This document shows, one piece after another, positions 36,974 through 44,947 of a DNA stretch of 64,000 nt. The notes under the pieces were generated by a model. It had not been told where the DNA came from. It saw only the letters and a list, made by a program, of their open reading frames with translations, and ran no database searches. Position 1 is the stretch's first letter, and every line of letters begins with the position of its first letter. The stretch is from Hyphomicrobiales bacterium. Lineage in GTDB: Bacteria > Pseudomonadota > Alphaproteobacteria > Rhizobiales > Rhizobiaceae. The position numbers and the translations under genes are program-made. The DNA is taken from positions 62,001 through 126,000 of the forward strand of contig UBUL01000008.1 of the NCBI GenBank assembly GCA_900468625.1, given 5' to 3'.

Positions 36974-37336
36974 CTACAGGTCCGTGCCGAAATGCGGACG
37001 TATGGCCGCGAGCGTCGTTCCGCCGATCATCACAAGAAGTGCTCCGGTCAGCACGTTATCACAGGCAAACGGGACGTCATCGCTGAACCCGAGCACCCAA
37101 GGCACGGCGATAAGCCAAGCGCCGAATACGAGCTTCAGCCATTCGTTCCATATTTCAGGGGCACGCAGCCCCAGGAGCGACACGATCAGGATCGCAAGGC
37201 CTGCGGACCATTCCGCAAAATCGATAATCGGGGTGGTGTAGGTAGGCGCCAAGATGTAAGGCGTGCTCCAGGGCGCAACGATGATGTATAGGCCGAGCCA
37301 GAGGCTCAGCCAATTCTGCCAACGTTGTTCGTTCAT
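36974..37336 (-). CDS. SPW-repeat membrane protein (copy 1)
   Basis: A 120-residue four-span membrane protein with two SPW repeats, seen as WLSLWLGLYIIVAPW and WLKLVFGAWLIAVPW. Each repeat is a pair of hydrophobic helices with a Pro-Trp turn. The function of the family is unknown. ATG 37336 has GGAG six bases upstream. It is the first of four such genes within 26 kb and is divergent from the phosphoribosyltransferase fusion. Confidence 0.85.
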   Translation of the reverse strand: MNEQRWQNWLSLWLGLYIIVAPWSTPYILAPTYTTPIIDFAEWSAGLAILIVSLLGLRAPEIWNEWLKLVFGAWLIAVPWVLGFSDDVPFACDNVLTGALLVMIGGTTLAAIRPHFGTDL

Positions 37337-37472
37337 GGCAGGCTCCATCCTTTAGTTACCGCTAGACTATATGAGGGTGGGCATCCTTTGATTGCGCTGG
37401 CTCAACATCGAACATAGTTTCCGACCGGCCAGGAGACCGATGGGGGCAACCGCGAGTTGGCGGCGTGCGGCA

Positions 37473-37486
37473 TTGATCCTGGTCAA
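37473..37486. promoter_or_regulatory. FixK/FNR-type box TTGATCCTGGTCAA
   Basis: An exact TTGA-N6-TCAA dyad, 34 bases upstream of the large fusion gene (37520) and 136 bases upstream of the divergent SPW gene. The motif is the established target of rhizobial FixK and FNR-type regulators. Confidence 0.7.
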
Positions 37487-37519
37487 GGCAATAGATCGTC
37501 AGGAGGATATGATGCTTCC

Positions 37520-40174
37520 ATGATGAGAACCTCTTTTCAATTTTCGGACCGGTTCGATGCGGGACGCCGACTGGCGGCTCGCCTGGCCACTCTCGATCCT
37601 GTTCGCCCCGTGGTTTATGCGCTGCCGCGCGGCGGTGTGCCGGTCGCGCTGGAAATCGCGCGAGCCCTGCATGCGCCCCTCGATCTCATTCTCGTGCGCA
37701 AGATCGGTGCGCCGGGTGCGCCCGAAGTGGCGCTTGGCGCCATTGTGGACGGTGCAAGCCCTCAAACCGTGATCAACGAAGACGTCCGCCGGCTGAGCCG
37801 GGCCGACGACATCTATCTTGAGCGCGCGAAACAGCGCGAACTTGCCGAACTTGAACGGCGCCGTGCGGCATATCTCGGCAGCCGTGCGCAGATTAACCCG
37901 GCCGGACATACCGCCATTATCGTCGATGACGGCCTCGCCACAGGAGCTACGGCGAAAGCCGCGCTCATCGCAGTCAAAAATCAGGGAGCTGCCAAGGTCA
38001 TCCTCGCCATTCCGGTCGCACCGGCAGAAACGCTCGCCGAGATGCGTCGATACGCCGACGCGATAGTATGCCTTCACCCTGCCAAGAGCTTTCAGGGGGT
38101 GGGATCGTTCTATCAGGATTTTCATCAGCTGACCGATGAAGAAACGATCGGACTGCTGCGTCAGGGATGGGCCGGTGCCGATAAGGCCGGCACCGGCTCG
38201 ATAAAACGCCAGATTACAGTTCCACCGCTCGCTCTGGTCGGCGACCTCAGCGTGCCCGCGGACCCGCGCGGCATCATCCTGTTTGCTCACGGCAGCGGTT
38301 CAAGCCGTCTTAGCCCGCGAAATATTGCGGTTGCCGACAGGCTGAATGCCGAGGGCTTCGCCACCCTTCTTCTGGATTTGCTGACGGAGAACGAGGCGAG
38401 AGATCGCCGGAATGTCTTCGATATTCCCTTGCTCGCGGAGCGCCTGCTCGAAGCCGCGATTTGGATCGGCGCCGAACCGGACATTGCCGACTTGCCCTTG
38501 GGTTTGTTTGGCGCGAGCACCGGGGCCGGCGCGGCAATGCTGGCGGCTGCGGAACTGCGCGACCGCGTGGCCGCGGTGGTGTCGCGCGGCGGCCGGCCCG
38601 ATCTTGCGGCAGAACGACTGGCCGAAGTCGAAGCGCCGACCTTGTTCATTGTCGGCGGTGACGACCAGCAGGTCCTTGAACTGAACCGCAAGGCACTCGC
38701 TGCCCTGACATGCGACAAATTGCTGAGGATCGTTCCCAACGCCACACATCTGTTTGAGGAGCCCGGCGCGTTGGAAACCGTGACGGATATGGCGAGCGCA
38801 TGGTTCCAGCATCATCTGGCGCCGCCGGCGTCCAGGCAAATGCCCGAGCCGGCAGGACCACAGCCCATACAGCAGATTCCTGCGGCCGCCGTCTTACGGG
38901 CCGCTGCCGAGCGGTTGCCGTCATTGGATGATCCGGAATTCGCCACCGCGTTCGATCGGTTTTCCGATGCCCGCGTGGTGCTGCTCGGTGAGGCTTCGCA
39001 CGGCACGTCGGAATTTTACCAGGCTCGCGCCGCCGTCACGCGCCGGCTGATCGAGCGGCATGGCTTCACGATCGTTGCCGCGGAGGCTGACTGGCCCGAC
39101 GCTGCCGCGATAGACCGCCATATCAGGCAAAAGCCGCATCAGCCCATGAATTCGCCCCCATTTTCACGGTTCCCGACCTGGATGTGGCGCAATAAGGATG
39201 TCGATGCCTTCGTCGAGTTTCTGCGTGATCACAACGCCAATCAGTCGCCGGCAAACAAGGTAGGCTTCTATGGTCTCGACCTCTACAATATGACGGCTTC
39301 GATTTCTGTTGTGCTCGCTTATCTCAATCGCGTCGATCCGCAGGCAGCGCAAGTCGCCCGTGCTCGCTACGCTTGTCTGTCGCCATGGTCGCGAGAGCCG
39401 GCGGCCTACGGCCGCGCGTCGCTGACCGAAGGATATGCGCTGTGCGAACAGCCCGTGACGCGGATGCTCGTCGATCTCCTGCAAAAGGAGTTCCAATACG
39501 CAAAAAAGGATGGTGCGGATTTCTTTGACGCTATGCAGAATGCCCACCTTGTAGCGGATGCGGAGCGATACTACCGGGCAATGTACTATGGCGCCCATGA
39601 ATCATGGAACCAGCGGGATCAACATATGTTCAACACGCTGCAAAATATCCTCGCATGGGCAGGTCCAAAATCGAAGGCGGTCGTCTGGGCACACAACTCG
39701 CACATCGGCGATGCCCGTTTCACGGATATGGGGATGGAGCGCGGCGAGCTGAACATTGGCCAATTGTGCAGACAGGCCTATGGACAGGATGCTGCGCTGA
39801 TCGGTTTCGGCACGCATACCGGAACGGTCGCTGCGGCGTCGGAATGGGATGCGCCAATGGAGGTAAAGGCAGTGCGCCCGTCTCGGCCCGGTAGTTTCGA
39901 GGCCCTCTTCCACGACGTCGGTACCGATCGCTTCCTGCTCGACCTTCGCGCCGGGCAACACGACGATGTTCGCCGCGTCATGGCCGATCCACGCCTTGAA
40001 CGTTATATAGGGGTTGTCTACCGGCCGGAGACGGAGCGCTGGAGCCACTATAGCTACGCATCGTTGTCCGATCAGTACGATGCTTTCGTGTGGTTCGACA
40101 AGACCAGCGCAGTCACCCCCCTGCCGACGCAGGTAACCGCCAGCGAGGATGAGACCTATCCTTTCGGCCTGTGA
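37520..40174 (+). CDS. Phosphoribosyltransferase / dienelactone-hydrolase-like / erythromycin-esterase-like fusion
   Basis: An 884-residue three-part protein. Residues 1-210 are a phosphoribosyltransferase with PRPP loop IIVDDGLATGATA (133-145). About 220-435 form an alpha/beta hydrolase with nucleophile elbow FGASTG and a late histidine in NATHLFEE. About 455-870 form an erythromycin-esterase domain with LLGEASHGTSEFY, AEADWPDA and WAHNSHIGDAR. The esterase family hydrolyses macrolide lactones in some members, but most members have unknown substrates. ATG 37520 lies 13 bases after a perfect AGGAGG, with a tiny frame between. The FixK box places it in the oxygen/stress regulon. Confidence 0.88.
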   Translation: MMRTSFQFSDRFDAGRRLAARLATLDPVRPVVYALPRGGVPVALEIARALHAPLDLILVRKIGAPGAPEVALGAIVDGASPQTVINEDVRRLSRADDIYLERAKQRELAELERRRAAYLGSRAQINPAGHTAIIVDDGLATGATAKAALIAVKNQGAAKVILAIPVAPAETLAEMRRYADAIVCLHPAKSFQGVGSFYQDFHQLTDEETIGLLRQGWAGADKAGTGSIKRQITVPPLALVGDLSVPADPRGIILFAHGSGSSRLSPRNIAVADRLNAEGFATLLLDLLTENEARDRRNVFDIPLLAERLLEAAIWIGAEPDIADLPLGLFGASTGAGAAMLAAAELRDRVAAVVSRGGRPDLAAERLAEVEAPTLFIVGGDDQQVLELNRKALAALTCDKLLRIVPNATHLFEEPGALETVTDMASAWFQHHLAPPASRQMPEPAGPQPIQQIPAAAVLRAAAERLPSLDDPEFATAFDRFSDARVVLLGEASHGTSEFYQARAAVTRRLIERHGFTIVAAEADWPDAAAIDRHIRQKPHQPMNSPPFSRFPTWMWRNKDVDAFVEFLRDHNANQSPANKVGFYGLDLYNMTASISVVLAYLNRVDPQAAQVARARYACLSPWSREPAAYGRASLTEGYALCEQPVTRMLVDLLQKEFQYAKKDGADFFDAMQNAHLVADAERYYRAMYYGAHESWNQRDQHMFNTLQNILAWAGPKSKAVVWAHNSHIGDARFTDMGMERGELNIGQLCRQAYGQDAALIGFGTHTGTVAAASEWDAPMEVKAVRPSRPGSFEALFHDVGTDRFLLDLRAGQHDDVRRVMADPRLERYIGVVYRPETERWSHYSYASLSDQYDAFVWFDKTSAVTPLPTQVTASEDETYPFGL

Positions 40175-40305
40175 CACAGACGCCGGCAATCATCGTTTTG
40201 AGTGCTGAGATCGAGCCATCATGGGAACTGGCGAGCGACGCCGTCCATTGGGGAGGTTGTATCTTCAATTCGACGATGGCGCCGGGAGCGCATCTCGTGA
40301 AGATT

Positions 40306-40635
40306 CTAATCCTGATTTCGATCGAGATATCCATGTTTTATATTATCAAGACGGTCGGCCTGCTCTTGGGCGTCGCCAAGTAGCTTTTTGGCGTAGTCTT
40401 GAGCATCCATTATATCGCGAAGGAGAAGCCCTTTTTTGCGGCAGGTCGTGTCGATCTCATCGAGAATTTGGGCGGTAAGTTCCGCTTTTTCCTGGCCATC
40501 GTGGAGGCGCAGCAATCTAACGGTGGCGCTCGCCGCAATCATGTCGAGCACCAGGAGCTGCCCCATAATTTCCTCGATCGATGGTGCCACGGTACTGGTC
40601 GTCTCATTCGAAACGGCTTTTTTTGCTTTCAGCAT
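40306..40635 (-). CDS. Conserved small helical protein, unknown (paralogue of 41332-41640)
   Basis: A 109-residue protein with no signal peptide or membrane span, mostly helical by composition. ATG 40635 has GGGGAG seven bases upstream. Residues from SIEEIMGQLLVLDMIAAS onward align without gaps for about 70 residues to the product of 41332-41640, including the shared RLL..HDG and D..A..YA..L patterns. I do not recognise a named family. The two copies flank a flavin-binding protein gene. Confidence 0.65.
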   Translation of the reverse strand: MLKAKKAVSNETTSTVAPSIEEIMGQLLVLDMIAASATVRLLRLHDGQEKAELTAQILDEIDTTCRKKGLLLRDIMDAQDYAKKLLGDAQEQADRLDNIKHGYLDRNQD

Positions 40636-40688
40636 GGCTGAACTCCCCATGTTAGGTCCACTTGATTGTTCGTCCGTGGGTTCTCTTT

Positions 40689-41135
40689 CTAATCGTCAGT
40701 TTTCCGCCCGCTCAGATCGATGATTTCGAGCGCAAAAAACATATGCGTGTGTGAGGGATTATCCACGATCCTGCCGGTCGGCTTCAACGCGCCCGGCTCC
40801 CACCAATCGGTGCGTTTCGCAAGCAAGGACCAAGCCTGATCCTTTTCTTCCCGACATTCTTCCCCGCTGAGATCGATGAAGCGGGTATCGACGATCACGC
40901 TCTTCCAAGAATGTTTGCTTTTCAGTTGATCGATCTGAACGCAAACACGAGGATTTCTTCTCATGATGTCCAGTTTTTTACCAGGCAGCGTAAAAACGTA
41001 TAGTCTGTCACCGGAGTAGGAGTATTGAACGGGGATGACATATGGCACGTTCTCATCCGCGCAACCGATCCTCGCAAGCCATTGTCTTTTTATGAATGCA
41101 ATGCACTCGTCGTAGGACATTAGCTGAACATTCAT
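40689..41135 (-). CDS. Pyridoxamine-5'-phosphate-oxidase-like FMN-binding protein
   Basis: A 148-residue protein of the split-barrel flavin-binding fold (PNPOx-like). Visible motifs are WLARIGCADENVPYVIPVQY, LYVFTLPGKKLDIMRRNPRV and SWKSVIVDTRF. Similar stand-alone proteins bind FMN or haem; this does not show vitamin B6 synthesis. ATG 41135 has GAGGTGA upstream. It lies between two paralogous small genes on the same strand. Related proteins recur in anaerobic/stress regulons, fitting this island. Confidence 0.8.
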   Translation of the reverse strand: MNVQLMSYDECIAFIKRQWLARIGCADENVPYVIPVQYSYSGDRLYVFTLPGKKLDIMRRNPRVCVQIDQLKSKHSWKSVIVDTRFIDLSGEECREEKDQAWSLLAKRTDWWEPGALKPTGRIVDNPSHTHMFFALEIIDLSGRKTDD

Positions 41136-41331
41136 TGCGTTCACCTCGAATTTCTGGGCGGTCATTCAGCGACTGCGTCTTGATGTTCCGGAATTCCACT
41201 TGTCTTGAGCAGCCGGAGTTCGAATCCTTTGCAAGCAAGCACGCCGGATGTGAAATGGGTGGAGTGGCATGCCTTCCCGTTTTTACCCCCATGAACCATT
41301 GCCGCGATGACTTCGCAGCTGACGGAAGCAG

Positions 41332-41640
41332 TTACCGGTTGTCGACGGAACCGTTCCCGTTGGCCAGCGCAAGCGCCTCGGCAAACAGACCTTGAGCATA
41401 TTTCGTGGCTGCGACGGTGTCGGCTTCGGTGAAGTTCGCGTACTTGACTTTTCGTTCGATCGTACGGCGAAACGCGGCCAGAAGTGCAGCCTTACCTTTT
41501 CCATCATGATGCTTCAGAAGCCTCTGAAGTGAGACCGTTGCCACAACTCGCGCGACGAGCATTCTGCCTTCGACCTCGTTTAAAGACGGAATCGCATAAC
41601 CGAACGGCCCGCCTAATTTGCCGCGCTCTCTCCTAGACAT
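41332..41640 (-). CDS. Conserved small helical protein, unknown (paralogue of 40306-40635)
   Basis: A 102-residue soluble protein beginning MSRRERGKLGGPFGYAIPS. From LNEVEGRMLVARVVATVS it aligns gap-free with the 109-residue product of 40306-40635, so the two arose by duplication. The ribosome-binding site is weak. A TTGA-N6-TCAA box lies 66 bases upstream of its ATG, unlike its sister. Function unknown. Confidence 0.62.
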   Translation of the reverse strand: MSRRERGKLGGPFGYAIPSLNEVEGRMLVARVVATVSLQRLLKHHDGKGKAALLAAFRRTIERKVKYANFTEADTVAATKYAQGLFAEALALANGNGSVDNR

Positions 41641-41705
41641 CGTATCGATCCAGTCTTTGAGTGTTAATCAAAGACCCACGATAATCTTGCCCTTGCGCCA
41701 TTTCA

Positions 41706-41719
41706 TTGAGGCAGATCAA
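41706..41719. promoter_or_regulatory. FixK/FNR-type box TTGAGGCAGATCAA
   Basis: An exact TTGA-N6-TCAA dyad 66 bases upstream of the minus-strand small gene (start 41640) and 110 bases upstream of the phasin gene. With the next box it forms a divergent pair. Confidence 0.6.
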
Positions 41720-41758
41720 CCAGCCCGCGGAGCACATGACCTTTGCATCGGTCGGTAT

Positions 41759-41772
41759 TTGATGCGCGTCAA
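41759..41772. promoter_or_regulatory. FixK/FNR-type box TTGATGCGCGTCAA
   Basis: An exact TTGA-N6-TCAA dyad 56 bases upstream of the phasin start codon, a spacing shared with several other genes of the island. Confidence 0.68.
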
Positions 41773-41828
41773 TGTCAGCAGCAGGCGATCGTTTATGTTG
41801 GACGAAAGCTTGAAAGGAGCGCGACATT

Positions 41829-42206
41829 ATGACCGATGCGAACGAACATCCTCTTTTCTCCGTGCCGATGCCGCCTTTTACGGACGGTGGTCAAAAAATG
41901 GCGCTTGCCGTAACGGGCATGCAGGCCCAGGCATTCAAGGCCTTCTTCCGTTACCAGATCGAAGCATTGTCCTTTCTCAAACATCGTTTCGAGCAGGACA
42001 TCATGCTGGCGGGCGACTTGGCTGACAGTGCCGATCTGAAAACCACGCTCGATGTGGTTTCTAAATACATGCAGACCACGACCAGCGAATATGCTGCCGA
42101 AATGAGCAAGCTTGTTGCATTGAACTCAAAAATCGCATCGGAAACGGTCAGAAATACGCAAAAGCAGACTCGCACGCTGTTTGAGGACAGCAACACCGCA
42201 GCTTAA
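41829..42206 (+). CDS. Phasin family protein
   Basis: A 125-residue amphipathic helical protein of the phasin type, seen from MQAQAFKAFFRYQIEALSFLKHRFEQD and the Ala/Thr-rich helical C-terminal half (TSEYAAEMSKLVALNSKIAS). Phasins coat polyhydroxyalkanoate granules in the cytoplasm. AAGGAG precedes the ATG. The FixK-type box 56 bases upstream suggests induction at low oxygen, when reductant is stored as polymer. Confidence 0.82.
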   Translation: MTDANEHPLFSVPMPPFTDGGQKMALAVTGMQAQAFKAFFRYQIEALSFLKHRFEQDIMLAGDLADSADLKTTLDVVSKYMQTTTSEYAAEMSKLVALNSKIASETVRNTQKQTRTLFEDSNTAA

Positions 42207-42362
42207 AGAAAGAGCTGCTTCTTTACCTGGTATCGTTGGCTGCATCCTCCTGGTGTGAGTCTGGCAACCTCATCATCAGGGGCAGCACCGACATTGATTT
42301 GCGTCCAGTAGATCGAATGGCGCTGATACGACGACATCGGTGCAGATGAGCACACAGTTCAA

Positions 42363-42722
42363 CTAATCGCCTCCAACTTTCGGACGCCTCGAGGCAAAAG
42401 CCAGTCCACTTACAACGATCAGAAACATCCCGGCGAAAACAAAGCTGTAGGTGAAAAATATGTCGTTGCTGAAGCGAAGCAGCCACGGTGTGACGAGGAG
42501 GCCCAGACCCAGCAAAAATTTCAGCCAATCGATCCAAATTTCCGGATCGATAATGCCGAACAGAGAGACGGCTGCAATTATCAATCCGGCCGCCAATCCA
42601 GCTATATCCGTCGTCAATGATGCCGGAGCGAGCGAGAACATGTTCGGAAGAGCCCAGGGCATCGCAAGTATATAGACACCGAGGAAAAGACCTAGCCAGT
42701 TTTGCCACCGTGGTTCGTGCAT
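42363..42722 (-). CDS. SPW-repeat membrane protein (copy 2)
   Basis: A 119-residue four-span membrane protein with two SPW repeats (WLGLFLGVYILAMPW and WLKFLLGLGLLVTPW). It is close to copy 1, sharing the EPRWQNWLGL-type opening. ATG 42722 has GGGAGA upstream. A perfect FixK/FNR dyad stands 54 bases upstream. Function unknown. Confidence 0.85.
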   Translation of the reverse strand: MHEPRWQNWLGLFLGVYILAMPWALPNMFSLAPASLTTDIAGLAAGLIIAAVSLFGIIDPEIWIDWLKFLLGLGLLVTPWLLRFSNDIFFTYSFVFAGMFLIVVSGLAFASRRPKVGGD

Positions 42723-42776
42723 GGTAATCTCCCACCGCAAACAAGACAATTTTAGCGCAATGAGGATCGTGCTTGC

Positions 42777-42790
42777 TTGATTTCGATCAA
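42777..42790. promoter_or_regulatory. FixK/FNR-type box TTGATTTCGATCAA
   Basis: A fully symmetrical TTGAT-N4-ATCAA anaerobox, 54 bases upstream of the SPW copy-2 gene and 127 bases upstream of the divergent NUDIX gene. Confidence 0.75.
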
Positions 42791-42917
42791 GTATGGCTTC
42801 CGGTCGATATTCCTTCGGTTGAGAAGGATAGTTTTATCAGGAGAATTTAATGTTCGATGCAATATGCGGGATGCCGATCTGACGCTCGATGCAGGAAGGT
42901 GATCGAAGGAGTGCAGA

Positions 42918-43391
42918 ATGGGGAGACAGAGCGCAGGTATCCTGGCTTATCGCCTCGACCACGGTCAGATCGAGGTTCTTTTGGTTCACCCGGGAGGGCC
43001 CTTTTGGCAAAACCGCGACCTGGGCGCATGGTCTATTCCGAAGGGAGAGCATTCCAACGAAGAAGCCTCCGATGCGGCTGCCAGACGGGAGTTTACAGAA
43101 GAGACGGGATGGCTGTCAGCGCCCGAGCTTCACCCGCTCGGTCAAATCCGTCAACGAAGCGGCAAACTCGTCACCGCTTTCGCGATGGACGGCGACTTTT
43201 CCGTCGCGAGCCTGGTGAGCCAACCATTTGAAATGGAATGGCCGCCACATACTCATCGCAGGCAATCTTTCCCCGAGATCGATCGGGCAGAATGGTTTCC
43301 CCTTGCGCAAGCCCGTGCAAAGATCATTCCAGCCCAGCGGCCATTTCTCGATCGGCTTGAGGCTTTCGTTGCGGATGACGGTCGGCGGTGA
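42918..43391 (+). CDS. NUDIX hydrolase
   Basis: A 157-residue hydrolase of nucleoside-diphosphate-linked compounds. The NUDIX box is complete: GEHSNEEASDAAARREFTEE, then TGWL, with the catalytic glutamates in REFTEE. The opening SAGILAYRLDHGQIEVLLVHPGG and the DRAEWFPLAQAR segment match stand-alone NUDIX enzymes of about this length. ATG 42918 follows AAGGAG. Substrate unknown; nucleotide housekeeping under stress is a likely role. Confidence 0.88.
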   Translation: MGRQSAGILAYRLDHGQIEVLLVHPGGPFWQNRDLGAWSIPKGEHSNEEASDAAARREFTEETGWLSAPELHPLGQIRQRSGKLVTAFAMDGDFSVASLVSQPFEMEWPPHTHRRQSFPEIDRAEWFPLAQARAKIIPAQRPFLDRLEAFVADDGRR

Positions 43392-43604
43392 ACCCTTCCG
43401 GTATGCGCCGAAACAGTGCGGTTGGGCAACTTGCACGAATTTCGGGGTCACGAACCCAGGCGGTTCGCATTGGCCGACGTGAAGAGAGCGAAATTCGGTT
43501 ATACCAACATCGTTGCCCCTCGCCGAGATGTCGAGAAGTCGAAAACGGCGAGAGGGAGATTGCGGTAGGCATTCAATCAATGTGACCGGCGTATCGCTCC
43601 AATT

Positions 43605-43618
43605 TTGATCCTGCGCAA
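43605..43618. promoter_or_regulatory. Degenerate FixK/FNR-type box (one mismatch)
   Basis: TTGATCCTGCGCAA keeps the left half-site, and the right half is GCAA instead of TCAA. It lies 54 bases upstream of SPW copy 3, the same spacing as for intact boxes. Confidence 0.4.
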
Positions 43619-43672
43619 TGCGCCCTCCGGGTTTTATCAGCAGTATTTTGCTTTAAGCCGGGAGTAGCGATC

Positions 43673-44029
43673 ATGAAAAATATTCACTGGCAGAACGTCA
43701 TCACGCTTATGATAGGAGCATGGCTTTTCGTTTCGCCGTGGCTATTGGGCTACTTTACCAATGGCACAATTCCGGTGGGGGCAGAAGTCTGGAACCTTTT
43801 GATCAGTGGCGCGGCTCTGATGATTTTAAGTGTCATGACAATGCTGACATCTCAGCGATGGGAAGTCTGGATTGAAATCCTGCTCGCTGGGTGGCTGGTA
43901 ATATCACCTTGGCTGCTGGGTTTTCAGGTCGAATCTGCTGCAGTACTCAATCTTCTTTTGAGTGGAGGCATTGTATTCATTACGACGATGTGGGCCTTGA
44001 GCAAGGTTGGTCATACAGGAGAACGGTAA
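43673..44029 (+). CDS. SPW-repeat membrane protein (copy 3)
   Basis: A 118-residue membrane protein with two repeats containing the exact SPW motif (WLFVSPWLLGY and WLVISPWLLGF). Four hydrophobic spans are visible. GGAG lies upstream of the ATG. A short 21-codon frame (44033-44098, starting MDTYYFEH) and the chaB-like gene follow on the same strand, so an operon is likely. Confidence 0.85.
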   Translation: MKNIHWQNVITLMIGAWLFVSPWLLGYFTNGTIPVGAEVWNLLISGAALMILSVMTMLTSQRWEVWIEILLAGWLVISPWLLGFQVESAAVLNLLLSGGIVFITTMWALSKVGHTGER

Positions 44030-44146
44030 CGGATGGATACCTACTACTTCGAGCATGTCGTCGTCACCTATTTCTCGCAGACAAGCATCGATAGCTGATC
44101 AAACATCCTTCGATGAACAAGCGGAAAATATGGAGGAAGTGAAGTC

Positions 44147-44359
44147 GTGCCTTATACATCGCTCGTTCAATTACCTGTCGCAGTTCATCGGCATTTGCCA
44201 CTCCATGCCCAGGAGATTTACCGCGCTGCATTCAACAATGCCTGGATTACCTATGCCGCCCGAGGTGATCAGCGGGAACGAATTGCTCATCAAGTTGCTT
44301 GGACCGCTGTCAAGAAGCACTATGTCAAAAAAGGTGACAATTGGATCGCTCGGGCCTGA
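44147..44359 (+). CDS. ChaB family protein
   Basis: A 70-residue protein matching the ChaB family: it opens MPYTSLVQLPVAVHRHLP, then HAQEIYRAAFNNAW and AHQVAWTAVKKHYVKKGDNW, the usual conserved blocks. The family is linked by name to cation transport in E. coli, but its biochemical role is unclear. It starts with GTG, preceded by GGAGG ten bases upstream. Confidence 0.82.
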   Translation: MPYTSLVQLPVAVHRHLPLHAQEIYRAAFNNAWITYAARGDQRERIAHQVAWTAVKKHYVKKGDNWIARA

Positions 44360-44421
44360 GCCAGATCGACGTTGCGTTGCAAAGCAGACGTTTTCACTAT
44401 CCTCGAGGAATGGAGGCTTCA

Positions 44422-44889
44422 ATGAGCTATATCCCTTCACGCACCTTCCCTGATGCGGCGCAGCAGGCAAGTATCTGGGTCTGCGAACTGGCCGACCGTC
44501 TCGGTTGCGAACAGCGGGAAGCCTACGAGATTCTAAGGGCCGGGCTGCATGCCCTGCGCGATTCAATGGCCGTCGAGGATCACAGCGAGTTGGCGAACCA
44601 TCTGCCAGTGCTTCTTCGTGGGATTTTCTACGAGAGCTGGCATCCAACAGCCGTTGGATCCGGCCCGCATCCCGCCGACCACGTCCTTGCCGGTGTCGGA
44701 ACACGCCTGAATTGCGGTGAGGCTGAAAGCCGCAAGCTGGTGGCAACGGTCTTGGAGATACTTGAATTCCGTTTGAATTCGCACATTACCGCCAAGCTCA
44801 GAGCGCTATTGCGAGAGAGATCTCAATGGCTGCGGTCAGACAGGAAACTGTCGCCTGCCGCGGTTTCTCGCCAAAGGGGCGATGCTTGA
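44422..44889 (+). CDS. DUF2267 family protein
   Basis: A 155-residue helical protein of the DUF2267 type, with ELADRLGCEQREAYEILRAG, LHALRDSMAVEDHSELANHLP and VLLRGIFYESWHP. Function unknown. ATG 44422 has GGAGG six bases upstream; ATG 44410 is possible. It follows the ChaB gene on the same strand, 62 bases after its stop. DUF2267 genes often accompany universal-stress and BON genes. Confidence 0.8.
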   Translation: MSYIPSRTFPDAAQQASIWVCELADRLGCEQREAYEILRAGLHALRDSMAVEDHSELANHLPVLLRGIFYESWHPTAVGSGPHPADHVLAGVGTRLNCGEAESRKLVATVLEILEFRLNSHITAKLRALLRERSQWLRSDRKLSPAAVSRQRGDA

Positions 44890-44947
44890 CGGTAACAGGT
44901 GGCAATTACCTGGACGTTTTCATAGCGAGCTTGATCGACATTCCAGC

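Noticed and set aside
36815..37291. Plus-strand frame of 158 codons across the first SPW gene
   Set aside because: The minus strand has two clear SPW repeats and a good ribosome-binding site.
37520..40174. Interpretation of the fusion protein as a macrolide-resistance enzyme
   Set aside because: Erythromycin-esterase-like domains are widespread without such activity, and nothing nearby suggests resistance or mobility.
41657..41671. TTGA-N7-TCAA dyad near the 41640 gene start
   Set aside because: The spacer is seven bases, not six, so it does not fit FixK/FNR; an exact site lies 35 bases further upstream.
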